A DNA stretch of 64,000 nucleotides from CAG-791 sp045130475 (GCA_045130475.1 JBGUPU010000012.1:25667-89666), one strand, 5' to 3'; shown: positions 49,801-58,306, counted from the stretch's first letter. Notes: generated by a model from the letters alone, not told the origin. Numbers and translations: made by a program.

Positions 49801-50665
49801 CGCCGGCACAGCCACAGTCACCATCACCGGCAAAGGAAACTACACCGGCACTAAAACTACAACCTTCAAGATCAACAAGGCAGCACAGAACATAGCCATA
49901 AAAGTATCTGCCGCATCGATCGCGGTCGGAAAGACAGCGACCGTATCCATTACAGGCGCTGTCGGAGCGAAAACCTACAAGTCTTCCCTCGCGGCTGTCG
50001 CTGCGGTAAATACTGCAGGCACGATTACCGCAAAGAAAGTCGGTACCACAACGATCACGGCAACGGCCGCCGCGACAGCAAACTTCAATGCTGCATCCAA
50101 AGCGATTACCATCAAGGTGGTCCCTGCCGCGACATCTTCGATTACGGCAGCCAATCAGGCGACCGGGATTAAGCTGACCTGGAAGAGCGTTGCCGGCGCG
50201 ACGGGCTACAAGGTCTACAGGGGATCCACTCTGGTCAAAACTATTGCGAGCGGATCCACAATCACCTGCACAGACACCAAGGCCAACGCCAACGGCACGA
50301 AGTATACTTTCAAAATTGTTCCTACTGCACCCTCTGGAAACGGTCTTGCAAGGACTCTGGCAACCTATCGCGTTGCAAGGCCTGCAATCTCTTCTGCTGC
50401 AAACAGCGCAGCCAAAAAGATGACTGTCAGGTGGAAGAAGAATGCCAAGGCAAACGGATACCAGATCCAGTACAGCACAAACAGGAAATTTGCATCCGGC
50501 AACAAGACAGTCAACATCATCAAAGCCGCAACTGTCTCCAGGGTGATCGGAGGCCTTGCCAAGGGCAAGACCTATTATGTGAGGATCCGGACCTACAAGA
50601 CGGTCGGCAAAGCAAAATACTGGTCTGCATGGAGCCCGGCAAAGAGTGTGAAGATTAAAAAATAA
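46778..50665 (+). CDS. Giant CAP-domain surface protein with Cys-rich repeats, 5'-truncated
   Basis: A 1295-residue open frame for a cell-surface protein. The first residues MGSLSTAVFADE look like the end of a signal peptide; the hydrophobic core is missing, cut by the island junction, and no RBS is present. Next are a very acidic segment (about 12-145), a CAP/SCP domain (about 200-355, with LERINEIRLEAC and GHYTQMIDPTHLYIG), a Big2-like Ig domain (ISWSSSDTAVASVSGGTVTAKK-type region), and 11 Cys-pair modules of two kinds (7 like CTESGLTEGSHCSVC, 4 like CTTSGTRTYTCGNDKSHT). Then come an MBG-like domain (about 970-1045), a Big2-like domain and two fibronectin-III-like domains. No LPXTG motif is visible. 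As assembled it is probably not exported. Confidence 0.85.
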   Translation: MRYMGSLSTAVFADENAADTSEIAAAETTEDTEEDLAGDSVEESVDADLTEPADTADPEAENDLDEEEETAEEMPASEEEPGPQESEEEPEEIPEISENNTADDFGQETAGSGEEPAVPEEEAEDPQMIPQDSEQVELEHPPVTELEDHLDPVYSDGVKAGMGAARRGAASDVVDLSSLTILPTDVSTPSSGCVLLGLHGKYISQVDAALERINEIRLEACREGVINPTNSQPLTEADYVPIKWSRQLEYIARIRAAEAALTVQHLRTNGGDCFSIQSEDGTSSYGEVLAWNWTDTMTEGIEQWYEEKTDWVNNTAGAVTGHYTQMIDPTHLYIGLGTFCSDSAPYYNSTAGEFSFEDGLDESSMDMEGECIQTLEVNSSYLSGTAAISGASEGTAGESSDHILTIGTAYPKSSRTYTSSGLIFLNNVSWSSSDTAVASVSGGTVTAKKCGETVISASNSNSGKSAELTFTVNHTEKTLPAKKPTCTESGLTEGTQCSACGEILKVQEVIDPTGHTIVVDKAVAATCTKDGLTEGSHCSVCEAVLKAQSEIPATGHAWDSGVVTKEPTCTTSGTRTYTCGNDKSHTRTETINALGHKTVTDPAVPATCTETGLTEGSHCSTCGEVLKAQTVIKATGHAWDSGVVTKEPTCTTSGTRTYTCGNDKSHTKTETINALGHKTVTDPAVPATCTETGLTEGFHCSTCGEILKAQTVIKATGHAWDEGAVTKEPACTEDGTRTYTCGNDKTHTKTEKINATGHTIVTDKAVAATCTKDGLTEGSHCSVCGEILKAQTVIKATGHTSVTDQAVAATCTESGLTEGSHCSVCKAVLKAQEVIPATGHAWDSGAVTKEPTCTESGTRTYTCSNDKRHTRSETINALGHTSVTDQGKAATCTESGLTEGSHCSVCGQTLKVQEAIPAKGHTFGDWKVVTAPTYESEGLRERTCTECGMVEQETMSVLPRTLASASVDAIPARTYTGTAFTPAPTVKMGSTTLKLNTDYTVTYSNNKNAGTATVTITGKGNYTGTKTTTFKINKAAQNIAIKVSAASIAVGKTATVSITGAVGAKTYKSSLAAVAAVNTAGTITAKKVGTTTITATAAATANFNAASKAITIKVVPAATSSITAANQATGIKLTWKSVAGATGYKVYRGSTLVKTIASGSTITCTDTKANANGTKYTFKIVPTAPSGNGLARTLATYRVARPAISSAANSAAKKMTVRWKKNAKANGYQIQYSTNRKFASGNKTVNIIKAATVSRVIGGLAKGKTYYVRIRTYKTVGKAKYWSAWSPAKSVKIKK
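48219..49530 (+). repeat. Coding repeat array in the surface protein
   Basis: Two modules alternate, each with CxxC-like or C-x(8)-C pairs and ending in GH (TGHAWDSG, ALGHKTVTD). Several copies are almost identical at the DNA level (for example 48466-48600 versus 48706-48840), which indicates recent duplication or gene conversion. Confidence 0.9.
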
Positions 50666-50670
50666 AATTA

Positions 50671-50755
50671 TAAGCAAGTATTTTATAGGCATGTAATTTA
50701 TAAGTATGCAATTAAGAGACATGTAATGTAGATACATGCAGTTTATAGACATGTG
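50671..50755. repeat. Short degenerate repeat after the surface protein
   Basis: Repeats of ATAGRCATGTAATTTATAAG-like sequence (GCATGTAATTTATAAG, GACATGTAATGTAG, ACATGCAGTTTATAG, ACATGTG), about 15-19 bases apart. The function is unknown. Confidence 0.5.
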
Positions 50756-50808
50756 TTTGAAGAGATGGATTGCTTCTCAGATACTTCGCTGATTTCATCA
50801 CAAAAAAG

Positions 50809-50846
50809 AAACACCCCGATGGCAAAATGCTCATCGGGGTGTTTTG
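50809..50846. terminator. Bidirectional terminator
   Basis: AAACACCCCGATG and CATCGGGGTGTTT pair around a 10-base loop, with A- and T-rich flanks. It serves the surface protein and the fdh remnant strand. Confidence 0.85.
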
Positions 50847-50885
50847 ATGCTGTAAGGGGTCTCTGAAATTACTGGATTACTGTTA

Positions 50886-51380
50886 TTACTTTTCCGTCAT
50901 TTTTTCCAGGGTGACGGCGCAGACCTTGTATTCTGGGATGCGGGCAAACTCGTCAAAGACAGCGTTGGTGATTCCGGTTGCATTGTACTGATAGAGGATG
51001 CGGCCGGTGCTGAGGATGAAGGGATATTCTTCGTCCGGAAGCTCCGCGGCGGGAGTATAAGGAGCCGGATAGAAGAGGGCACGGCCTCTGGCGGGACCTG
51101 CGGCGTGCATGATCGGCGTTCCGGGGTGCGAGGCGTCCGGGCAGGGCCACTGCAGCGTCTCGTCCGCGTCCAGACGGGCATGGGAAATGCCATGGTAACT
51201 CGGTGTGAGGGAGGCAATCTCATCCATGACTTCCGCGGGGGTCATTCGTTTCTGGTGATATCCCATGGCGTTCATGAGGTCTGTGATGATATCGATGTCG
51301 GTCCGCATGTCTCCGGGGACAGTCACGGCTTTGCGGATCCTTTGGACGCGGCGCTCGGTATTGGTGAAGGTGCCTTCTTT
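50886..51380 (-). pseudogene. Formate dehydrogenase alpha-subunit remnant
   Basis: C-terminal fragment of a molybdopterin-dependent formate dehydrogenase. The open frame is readable from EGTFTNTERRVQR (about 51380) through TPAEVMDEIASLTPSYHGIS and EYPFILSTGRILYQYNATG to RIPEYKVCAVTLEKM. Compared with the family, the catalytic N-terminal two-thirds (Fe-S and Sec/Cys active-site domains) are missing, and a stretch is also deleted between the GRILYQYNA motif and the PEYKVCAV end. Upstream sequence to 51521 is open but not related. There is no start or RBS. It is a dead gene, left after a deletion. Confidence 0.82.
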
Positions 51381-51525
51381 TATAAGTATTATTACAGGAT
51401 AGAGCAAATACTCTGCAGTCCTTGCGCCCTTCTGAAATCGTTTCCTGCCAGGAACTTTTTTCCCCGCAGAGCCGGCGCCGGGAGCAGTAATTGCCTGAAG
51501 ACCCGGGGATCCGGTTTTCAATCAG

Positions 51526-51554
51526 TTGACGATAGGAAATTATGCGGATAAAAT
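51526..51554 (+). promoter_or_regulatory. Promoter of the second SpoIIE-type phosphatase
   Basis: TTGACG at 51526-51531, a 17-base spacer and TAAAAT at 51549-51554. Confidence 0.6.
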
Positions 51555-51671
51555 ATACGGATGTATACATATTTTTTTGATTAAATCAGCATTTACCATA
51601 CAGATACCCGAAGGCCATAAAGATAAAGACATCATAAGAGAATCACATTATAAATATCAGGAAGGGTTTAA

Positions 51672-53888
51672 ATGAAGAAGATAAAGAATCTGGTGATCGG
51701 AGGCATTGAAAACAAGATCTTCAATCTGGTGCTGATCACAACTGTTCTGATCATCGCGGTGTATACCATCGTGATATCCTATCAGGCAAACAAGCTGCAC
51801 AATCTGGTGACGACGACCAATGAACAGCAGAAGGGGTCGATCGCAGAGATTTCCAAAATGACCATGGACAGCGTCGTCTCCAACAACCTGGAAAGCGACA
51901 CCATGCTGAAGGCAAATGTCGCAGACGCTATATTCCATGAAGTGGAGAGCAGTGTCAGGGTAATGTCAGACTATGCACAGGTTCTTTTCGAAGAACCGGA
52001 AAGTGTCAGTCCCGAGAGTGCGGCCCGGCCGGATGCATCCATGGACGGAAAGGTTTCAGTACAGCTGCTGGCAGAGGAAGGAGTCGATCTCAGTGATCCG
52101 GATCTTTCTGCGCGGCTGGGGCTGATCGCAAACATGTCAGGGATGCTGGAGACTGTTTTTAAAAACACTGCTCTGGATTCCTGCTTTGTCGGACTCCCGG
52201 AAGGAGTTTTTCTGATCGCGGACGACAGGGCGGGGGATAAGTTCAATGAAGACGGAAGCTTAAAAAACATTCCTGTGACTCAGAGACCCTGGTACACCGG
52301 AGCGGTTGCGAAAAAAGGACTTTACTTTACAGATGTGGAAACAGATGCCTTTAACGGCCAGATCGGCATTGTCTGTGCGCTCCCCGTTTATCACGACGGA
52401 AAGCTTGCGGCTGTAGTGGGAGCGGATCTCTTTCTCGATTCCCTGCAGGAAGCTGTGGAGGCTTCCGACCAGTACGGCGGCTTCATCTGCATCGTAAATG
52501 AGCAGGGCCATGTGATCTTTTCTCCCAGGAAGGATGGGCTGTTCCAAGTCCGTCTGTCTTCGGAGAGCGAAGACCTGAGGGTGTCCGGCGGGGATGAACT
52601 GGCAGCTTTTGTCAATGATTCGATGAAAGAGCTGACCCCGGTCAGGCTTGTCGAGGCCGAAGGCATCCAGTACTATATGTCCGGTGCCCCGATCCCGACA
52701 GTGGGGTGGACGATCCTCAACTCCGTCGGTAAAGAGGCGGCGGATACGCCGACAACCATGATGGAAGAGCAGTATGATTCCATTCTCAGAGATGCCGTCG
52801 TATCCTACAATGATGAGATCTCACATGCAAGAAATACGATCCTTGTGCTGCTGCTCATCGTACTTATTCTTTCGATCACAAGCGCCCTTATCCTCTCCAA
52901 GAGAATCGTAAAACCGCTCAACACGATGACTAAAACAATGGAAAATCTCAGCGCGACCAGAGAGCAGTTCCGAATGGAGGATATCTACAGGACCGGAGAT
53001 GAGATCGAGGTGCTTGCCGAGAAGTTCGCAAGCCTTTCCGCCAGGACCATCCATTACGTCGGACAGGTGAAAAAAGTCACTGCGGAGAAGGAGAGGATCA
53101 AGTCGGAGCTGGGGATGGCCACCGCCATCCAGGCAAGCCAGCTGCCTCACCTCTTCCCTGCCTTCCCTGAAAGGAAAGAGTTCGATATCTATGCAAGCAT
53201 GACTCCGGCCAAGGAAGTCGGCGGTGACTTTTATGATTTCTTCCTTGTAGATGATGACCATATCGCACTTGTCATGGCGGATGTCTCCGGCAAGGGCGTT
53301 CCGGCGGCCCTGTTTATGATGGTCTCCAAGATCCTGATCCGCAACCGTGTTCAGAACGGAGAGAGACCCGGAGAAGCGCTCAGAAATGTCAACAATCAGC
53401 TGATGGAAGGCAATGAGGCAGAACTTTTTGTCACCGTCTGGCTGGCAGTGGTGGAGATCTCCACCGGCAAAGGTGTGGAAGTCAACGCGGGTCACGAGCA
53501 TCCTGTGCTGCGGCGTTCCGACGGAGACTTCGAGCTGATCAAATACCGTCACTCCCTGGCACTGGCTGCCCTGGAGGACGTACGTTTCAGGGAGAGAGAA
53601 TTCCAGCTCTATCCCGGCGATACCGTTTTTGTATACACAGACGGCGTGGCAGAAGCTGCAAACAAGAAAAACGAACTCTATGGCACAGACCGCATGCTTT
53701 CGATCCTGAACAAGAATCCGGATGCGGAGCCCGAGGAGGTCCTGCGCGGCGTGATGAGAGGAATCAATTCCTTCGTGGACGGCGCCGAACAGTTTGACGA
53801 CATCACGATGCTGTGCTTCCGCTATCACGGCCCTGTCGATGAAAGAGGCATTCCGGCTGATGAGGCAGAGAGTCAGAAGCAAGAGTAA
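51672..53888 (+). CDS. Sensor-linked SpoIIE-type PP2C phosphatase, second copy
   Basis: A 738-residue receptor phosphatase with the same plan as the one at 35047-36684. A membrane helix at about 15-38 is followed by a large extracellular dCache-like sensor (about 40-385, with QRPWYTGAVAKKGLYFTDVE typical of dCache_1), a helix near 391-411, HAMP (about 412-465), and a SpoIIE phosphatase from about 500 with TPAKEVGGDFYDFF, LVMADVSGKGVPAALFMM, NAGHEHPVLRR and EQFDDITMLCF. It probably controls an unlinked anti-anti-sigma factor. The ligand may be a small molecule such as an amino acid, as for other dCache domains; unknown here. A terminator follows directly. Confidence 0.9.
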   Translation: MKKIKNLVIGGIENKIFNLVLITTVLIIAVYTIVISYQANKLHNLVTTTNEQQKGSIAEISKMTMDSVVSNNLESDTMLKANVADAIFHEVESSVRVMSDYAQVLFEEPESVSPESAARPDASMDGKVSVQLLAEEGVDLSDPDLSARLGLIANMSGMLETVFKNTALDSCFVGLPEGVFLIADDRAGDKFNEDGSLKNIPVTQRPWYTGAVAKKGLYFTDVETDAFNGQIGIVCALPVYHDGKLAAVVGADLFLDSLQEAVEASDQYGGFICIVNEQGHVIFSPRKDGLFQVRLSSESEDLRVSGGDELAAFVNDSMKELTPVRLVEAEGIQYYMSGAPIPTVGWTILNSVGKEAADTPTTMMEEQYDSILRDAVVSYNDEISHARNTILVLLLIVLILSITSALILSKRIVKPLNTMTKTMENLSATREQFRMEDIYRTGDEIEVLAEKFASLSARTIHYVGQVKKVTAEKERIKSELGMATAIQASQLPHLFPAFPERKEFDIYASMTPAKEVGGDFYDFFLVDDDHIALVMADVSGKGVPAALFMMVSKILIRNRVQNGERPGEALRNVNNQLMEGNEAELFVTVWLAVVEISTGKGVEVNAGHEHPVLRRSDGDFELIKYRHSLALAALEDVRFREREFQLYPGDTVFVYTDGVAEAANKKNELYGTDRMLSILNKNPDAEPEEVLRGVMRGINSFVDGAEQFDDITMLCFRYHGPVDERGIPADEAESQKQE

Positions 53889-53911
53889 ATAAGAATACTA
53901 AAATTGACTTG

Positions 53912-53957
53912 AAAAAAGTTCCCGCTCAGACGAAAACTCTTGAGCGGGAACTTTTTT
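53912..53957. terminator. Bidirectional terminator
   Basis: AAAAAAGTTCCCGCTCA and TGAGCGGGAACTTTTTT form a 17-bp stem between convergent genes. Confidence 0.9.
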
Positions 53958-54014
53958 CATCTCATTTTCTGATTGATGCTGCGGATGAAACTGTACATAC
54001 TGTCTGAAGGAATT

Positions 54015-54968
54015 TCAGCTCACGACGTTGACAGGCTTTCCATCGAAGAATCCGCGGATGTCATCGGCGACGACACCGACCAGGCGCTGACGGGTCTCCA
54101 GACCTTTCCAGCCCATGTGGGGCGTGATGATGACATTGTCCATGGTATAGAGCGGATTGTCGGCCGCAGGGGGCTCGGTCTCCTGGACATCCAGGCCGGC
54201 TCCGGCAATTTTTCCTGTCTGGAGGGCGCGGATCAGTGCGGGCTCGTCGATCAGGGCACCCCTCGACGTATTGATCAGGAAGGCAGACGGCTTCATCAGA
54301 GCCAGTGTCTCCTCGTTGATCATGTGACGGGTATGATCGTTCAGCGGGCAGTGCAGAGATATGTAATCACTCTCTTTCAGGAGCGTCTCCAGGGATACGA
54401 AGGACAGGTTTTCCTGATCCGGACGGGGAGTTCTGGTGTAGCAGAGCACCTTCATATCCAGTGCCTGGCCGACTTTGATCACCTGGCGGCCGATATTTCC
54501 GTATCCGACGACGCCCAGCGTTTTCCCGTTCACTTCCACGTGCGGGACCTGCAGGTGCTCTGTGAAATTGCTCCTGTCGCCTTTCCCGAGCATTTTCATC
54601 TGTATCTGCATGGTGGATGACAGGTTCAGCATCATCATGACGGCGGTATGCGCCACCCGGTGGGAACTGTAGGCGGGGACATTGCAGACGGTGATTCCCT
54701 TCTGTACGGCAGCATCTATCGCAATGTTGTTATAACCTGTTCCGGCTTCACAGATCAGTTCAACACTTTCCGGAAACTGTTCGATCATCTCAGCCGGAAC
54801 CGGGAGTTCTTTCGTCACTACTGCGCGGGCACCCTGGATCCGTTCCAGGATCTGTCCGGGTTCACTGTCATCATACACAATCGTTTCCGGAGAGAGTATG
54901 CTGAAATCCAACAGCCCGTCATAATTCATTTTTGCCGCATTCAATACGACCACTTTCTGATTGCTCAC
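54015..54968 (-). CDS. D-isomer-specific 2-hydroxyacid dehydrogenase
   Basis: NAD-dependent reductase of a 2-oxoacid to a D-2-hydroxyacid; hydroxypyruvate/glycerate is a common substrate in this subgroup but cannot be decided. The GTG at 54968 is chosen because AAAGGAGGAAGCT precedes it; a longer opening to 55178 lacks an RBS. The 317-residue protein has LICEAGTGYNNID near 75, the Rossmann motif GVVGYGNIGRQV (about 147-158), the NTSRGALIDE motif with catalytic Arg, and ITPHMGW with the catalytic His. It stands alone between a terminator and a divergent lipoprotein gene. Confidence 0.92.
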   Translation of the reverse strand: MSNQKVVVLNAAKMNYDGLLDFSILSPETIVYDDSEPGQILERIQGARAVVTKELPVPAEMIEQFPESVELICEAGTGYNNIAIDAAVQKGITVCNVPAYSSHRVAHTAVMMMLNLSSTMQIQMKMLGKGDRSNFTEHLQVPHVEVNGKTLGVVGYGNIGRQVIKVGQALDMKVLCYTRTPRPDQENLSFVSLETLLKESDYISLHCPLNDHTRHMINEETLALMKPSAFLINTSRGALIDEPALIRALQTGKIAGAGLDVQETEPPAADNPLYTMDNVIITPHMGWKGLETRQRLVGVVADDIRGFFDGKPVNVVS

Positions 54969-55064
54969 AGCTTCCTCCTTTGCGTTTGTAAACAATGATT
55001 TTAACATATTCATTGTACTATGCATGGGAGCCTTTCGGCAATGAAAACAGTGCGGCTTCCATTG

Positions 55065-55093
55065 TTGACGGGTCTGGCCTGCATATATAAAAT
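55065..55093 (+). promoter_or_regulatory. Promoter of the small lipoprotein gene
   Basis: TTGACG at 55065-55070, a 17-base spacer and TAAAAT at 55088-55093. Confidence 0.65.
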
Positions 55094-55231
55094 AAGGAAT
55101 TGTAGCGGCCCGAAGTCTTATGAGACAGCTGCCCGAAAAAGGACGCACTGCATCTGCGATATCTGCCTCATTGGGCAACAGTTTCTGAAAAGACGGAAGG
55201 AATCGAAAGAGAAAAGGAGAAATGAAAAACG

Positions 55232-55711
55232 ATGAAAAGAAATAGTTTGATTCGCCTGACCGCAGTATTGATGGCAGCAGCCATGATCCTGATGATCGCG
55301 GCCTGCGGAAAGAAGGAAACGGAGCCCAAAACCTTTATCGATGTTCTGGATGACGGAAGTGTCGTCGCCAACTTTGATCAGACAGGAAAAGGAACAGCCG
55401 GAGGAAGCGGGATCACAATCGGGGAAAATGAATACCTTATGATCGACACTGCCCTCACAGAGGGAAAAGTCCATGTCACGGTCGTCCGGACCGGCAATGA
55501 TATCAATAATCCTCCTACATCGGAAAGCGATACCCCCGCAACCATTGACTACATCTTTGAGGAAAGCGGAAATATTGAATATATGGAGATCAAGCCCGGA
55601 GACTATATGTTCAATGTAAGTGTAGAGGAGAAAGCGACAGGCACGATCACGGCTTCGAAGAAGAGTTTTCCCGAAGACAGTGCATCGGGTGATGCGACAG
55701 CAGCGCAGTAA
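55232..55711 (+). CDS. Small lipoprotein of unknown function
   Basis: A 159-residue lipoprotein: a basic start (MKRNSLIRL), a hydrophobic core, and the lipobox MIAACGKK (Cys25). The mature part is short and rich in beta-strand-forming residues (GENEYLMIDTALTEGKVHVTVVR and IEYMEIKPGDYMFNVSVEEKATGTI), which resembles an Ig-like or jelly-roll fold, but no family is recognised. The C-terminus is Ser/Ala-rich. It has its own promoter, a GAAAAGGAGAAATG RBS and a hairpin at the end. The role is unknown; a cell-surface factor is likely. Confidence 0.8.
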   Translation: MKRNSLIRLTAVLMAAAMILMIAACGKKETEPKTFIDVLDDGSVVANFDQTGKGTAGGSGITIGENEYLMIDTALTEGKVHVTVVRTGNDINNPPTSESDTPATIDYIFEESGNIEYMEIKPGDYMFNVSVEEKATGTITASKKSFPEDSASGDATAAQ

Positions 55712-55731
55712 CGGAGGTCCGGATAAAAGCC

Positions 55732-55768
55732 GGCAGGAAAGGCGCGCCTTTCCTGCTGCCTATCTTTT
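55732..55768 (+). terminator. Terminator after the small lipoprotein
   Basis: GCAGGAAAGGC and GCCTTTCCTGC pair almost without loop, then TGCCTATCTTTTCC. A second small hairpin (CCGCC/GGCGG) lies at 55781-55796. Confidence 0.55.
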
Positions 55769-55829
55769 CCCCGCACTGCCGCCCCAGAGGGCGGTATAAA
55801 AGAAAACGGAAAGAAAAGGAAAAAAGAAA

Positions 55830-56777
55830 ATGAAAGAAAAAGTAATGTTCGGCAAAACAGGTCTGGAGATTTCCATGATCACATTGGGAACCTGGGGGAT
55901 CGGCGGAGCTGGCTGGGACAGCTATTCCGATGAGGACAGACTGGATGCGATCCGGGCTGCCGTGGAGAGCGGGATCACGCTCATTGACACGGCGCCGGCC
56001 TACAATGCCGGAGGGGCAGAGCGGTATATCGGCAGGGCGCTGGAGGAGATCGGCGCCAGGGACCGGATCCTGCTCGTGACCAAGTGCGGCAACCGCTTTA
56101 TCGACGGAAAATATGTGCGCAGCGGTAAACCTGAAAACATTTTTGCGGAATGCGAGGACTCGCTCAGGAATCTGCGGACGGACCATATCGATGTCATGCT
56201 GGTGCACTGGCCGGATCCGGCAGTCCCCTTTTCCGAGACTTTCGGTGCTTTGGAAGAACTGAAAAAACAGGGTAAGATCCGCCATATCGGCGTTTCCAAC
56301 TTTACCAAAGAGCAGCTGGAGGAAGCAGGGAAGACCTCGGAGATCGAGGTCCTGCAGCTTCAGTGTTCCATGCTCCACCGCGACAATGAGGAGCTCCTGA
56401 AATGGGCGCATGCACAGGGCATGGGCACCATGGCCTACGGCGCTCTGACAGGCGGTCTTCTGACCGGCAGATACCGCACAGTCGAGACTTATGAGCCGGC
56501 TGACAGCAGAAACCGTTTTTACGGCAAATATTTCCAGGAGCCGTATTTTTCCAAGGCCATGAAGCTTCTGGACGTTATGCAGCCGATCGCGGACAGGCAC
56601 GGAGCTGCTCTGGCAGAGGTCGCTCTCAACTGGACCCGCCAGAAGGACTATGTCAGCACCTGTGTCGTGGGCGCGCAGAAACGTGTCCGTGTCGAGGGCA
56701 ATGTCAAATGCCTGCAGTGGGAACTCTCCGCCGGGGAGATGGCGGAACTCAACAACACCCTTGAGACGATCTTCTGA
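55830..56777 (+). CDS. Aldo/keto reductase
   Basis: NAD(P)H-dependent TIM-barrel oxidoreductase of 315 residues. The AKR tetrad is visible: Asp in LIDTAPAYNAGGAERY (about 52) with Tyr57, Lys in LLVTKCGNRF (about 84), and His in DVMLVHWPDP (about 118). IGVSNFTKEQLEEA and VALNWTRQKDYVSTCVVGAQ follow the family order. The substrate is not known; closely related Clostridia proteins are annotated as general aldehyde or sugar reductases. The gene has AGAAAAGGAAAAAAG as RBS and no obvious operon partner. Confidence 0.92.
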   Translation: MKEKVMFGKTGLEISMITLGTWGIGGAGWDSYSDEDRLDAIRAAVESGITLIDTAPAYNAGGAERYIGRALEEIGARDRILLVTKCGNRFIDGKYVRSGKPENIFAECEDSLRNLRTDHIDVMLVHWPDPAVPFSETFGALEELKKQGKIRHIGVSNFTKEQLEEAGKTSEIEVLQLQCSMLHRDNEELLKWAHAQGMGTMAYGALTGGLLTGRYRTVETYEPADSRNRFYGKYFQEPYFSKAMKLLDVMQPIADRHGAALAEVALNWTRQKDYVSTCVVGAQKRVRVEGNVKCLQWELSAGEMAELNNTLETIF

Positions 56778-56891
56778 CAAAGAAGGAATCTCTTTTCATT
56801 TTCTGAGCACTTATTTACTCAGGGTTTCATTTGCCGGAAAAAATCTTTGCCGGAACGATTGCAATCCTGACAGGAAGGATGGAGAGCGGAC

Positions 56892-57467
56892 ATGAGGATC
56901 CCGATTCCGAGACAGGAAATCCGCCGCATCCTGGGCGGACGATATGAAAATCTGCATAAAGAATTTCTGGGAATCGATATTTCCGGCAGAGGGGTGGACC
57001 CCATCGACCGGAACGTGTACTATGTCAGCTACCTGGATACCGCCGGGTGGGATATGTACTGGAATGACGCGCCTGCCATGTGTGATTTCAGGGACGGCGC
57101 GATCTACTGCTACCACGATCCGACACTCCCGCTGACAGAAGTGCGCCTGGTGCACGAATTTGTCCACCGGGCTGCCAGATTCCGCCCCTCCATCGGGGTC
57201 TGGTCCTCCGGCGTAGTCGTCAGCAGGCCCTGGGTAAAGGTCAATGAGGGCCTGACGGAATACATCACCAGCCTCCTGCTGGGACCGCGCTACCAGCAGC
57301 TGGTATCACCGACCAACCGCTATCTGCTCTATCTGCCGGCGATCCGGCGGATGGAGGAAAAAACAGGCAGAGAAGCCCTGGTCCGGGCTTATCTGGATCA
57401 TGATGCAGGACTGTTCCGGGATTATGTAACACCGGCGGGAGACAGCGGCATCTACCGCTTCCGCTGA
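56892..57467 (+). CDS. HExxH metallopeptidase-like protein (small)
   Basis: A 191-residue protein of unknown role with a zinc-metallopeptidase pattern: HEFVH at 88-92 and NEGLTEY at 118-124, where Glu119 is in the right place to be the third zinc ligand of a gluzincin. There is no signal peptide. The N-terminal part has PIDRNVYYVSYLDTAG. A similar HExxH protein lies two genes downstream. The start follows GGAGAGCG. It may be a self-standing peptidase or an IrrE/ImmA-like regulator protease; no HTH partner is seen. Function is unproven. Confidence 0.72.
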   Translation: MRIPIPRQEIRRILGGRYENLHKEFLGIDISGRGVDPIDRNVYYVSYLDTAGWDMYWNDAPAMCDFRDGAIYCYHDPTLPLTEVRLVHEFVHRAARFRPSIGVWSSGVVVSRPWVKVNEGLTEYITSLLLGPRYQQLVSPTNRYLLYLPAIRRMEEKTGREALVRAYLDHDAGLFRDYVTPAGDSGIYRFR

Positions 57468-57562
57468 TACCGGAAAAGTCTTTTGCCGAAATTGCAGAAC
57501 GGCGCCGGCCATCCGCTGGCAGCGGAGTTTTCGTCCGGGACCTTGTTCATCCGGGACAGTGA

Positions 57563-58306
57563 ATGGAAAAGTATATGGCAGACTTGACGCCTGCCCGTAG
57601 AGAAAACAATATGGAAAATAACACAGATAATAGTTTAAAGAAGAAAACAACCATTTATCTGGTGCGCCACGGTACGACACAGTGGAACCAGCAGCTGCGC
57701 TATCAGGGGCGCGCGGACAATCCTCTGGATCAGGCGGGAGAGCGCCAGGGGAAGCTTCTGGAGAACTATTTTGCGGACATTGACGTGGACCTGGGTGTCA
57801 CAAGTCCGCTTCAGCGGGCAAAAAAGACCCTGGAGTATTGTCTGGCGGCCCAGAAGCATCCTGTGCCGGTGCTTGTGGATCCGTCGGTCATTGAGTTTGA
57901 CTTCGGCGATGCGGACGGGATGACAAGAGAGCAGATCCAGCAGGCCTATCCGGAATTCTACAGAATGTATGTCCTGAATGTGGACAGGGGGCATTCGATC
58001 GCGCCGGGAGGGGAATCCCTTGGCCAGGTCTATTGCAGAATGCGGGACGGCATACTCCGGATCGCCCGTGAGCATCAGGGCAGTACGATCGTGATCTCTT
58101 CCCACGGCACAGCAATTCAGACATTCCTGAATTTTGCCTCCGGCATCCCGTGGCAGGAGATGAAACATTTTCTGCTCTTCAACGTGAGCGTGAGCTGTGT
58201 GGAGATTGAAGAGGACGGCACGCCCCGTATTCTCTTCATCGGGGACCGCAGGCACATTCCCGAGGATCTTGCTTTCTGTTATTCGTATCCGAAGAAGAAC
58301 AGTTAA
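57563..58306 (+). CDS. Histidine phosphatase (phosphoglycerate mutase family)
   Basis: A 247-residue phosphatase or mutase of the histidine phosphatase superfamily. The RHG motif is LVRHGTTQWN (near residue 35) and the second catalytic His lies in ISSHGTAIQ. The N-terminal 30 residues before the first strand are likely a tag or a wrong start; ATGs at 57575 and 57611 are alternatives with equally weak RBS. It resembles the phosphatases of the GpmB/CobC group (GADNPLDQAGERQGKLL). It sits between two HExxH proteins, 96 bases after the first. Confidence 0.88.
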   Translation: MEKYMADLTPARRENNMENNTDNSLKKKTTIYLVRHGTTQWNQQLRYQGRADNPLDQAGERQGKLLENYFADIDVDLGVTSPLQRAKKTLEYCLAAQKHPVPVLVDPSVIEFDFGDADGMTREQIQQAYPEFYRMYVLNVDRGHSIAPGGESLGQVYCRMRDGILRIAREHQGSTIVISSHGTAIQTFLNFASGIPWQEMKHFLLFNVSVSCVEIEEDGTPRILFIGDRRHIPEDLAFCYSYPKKNS

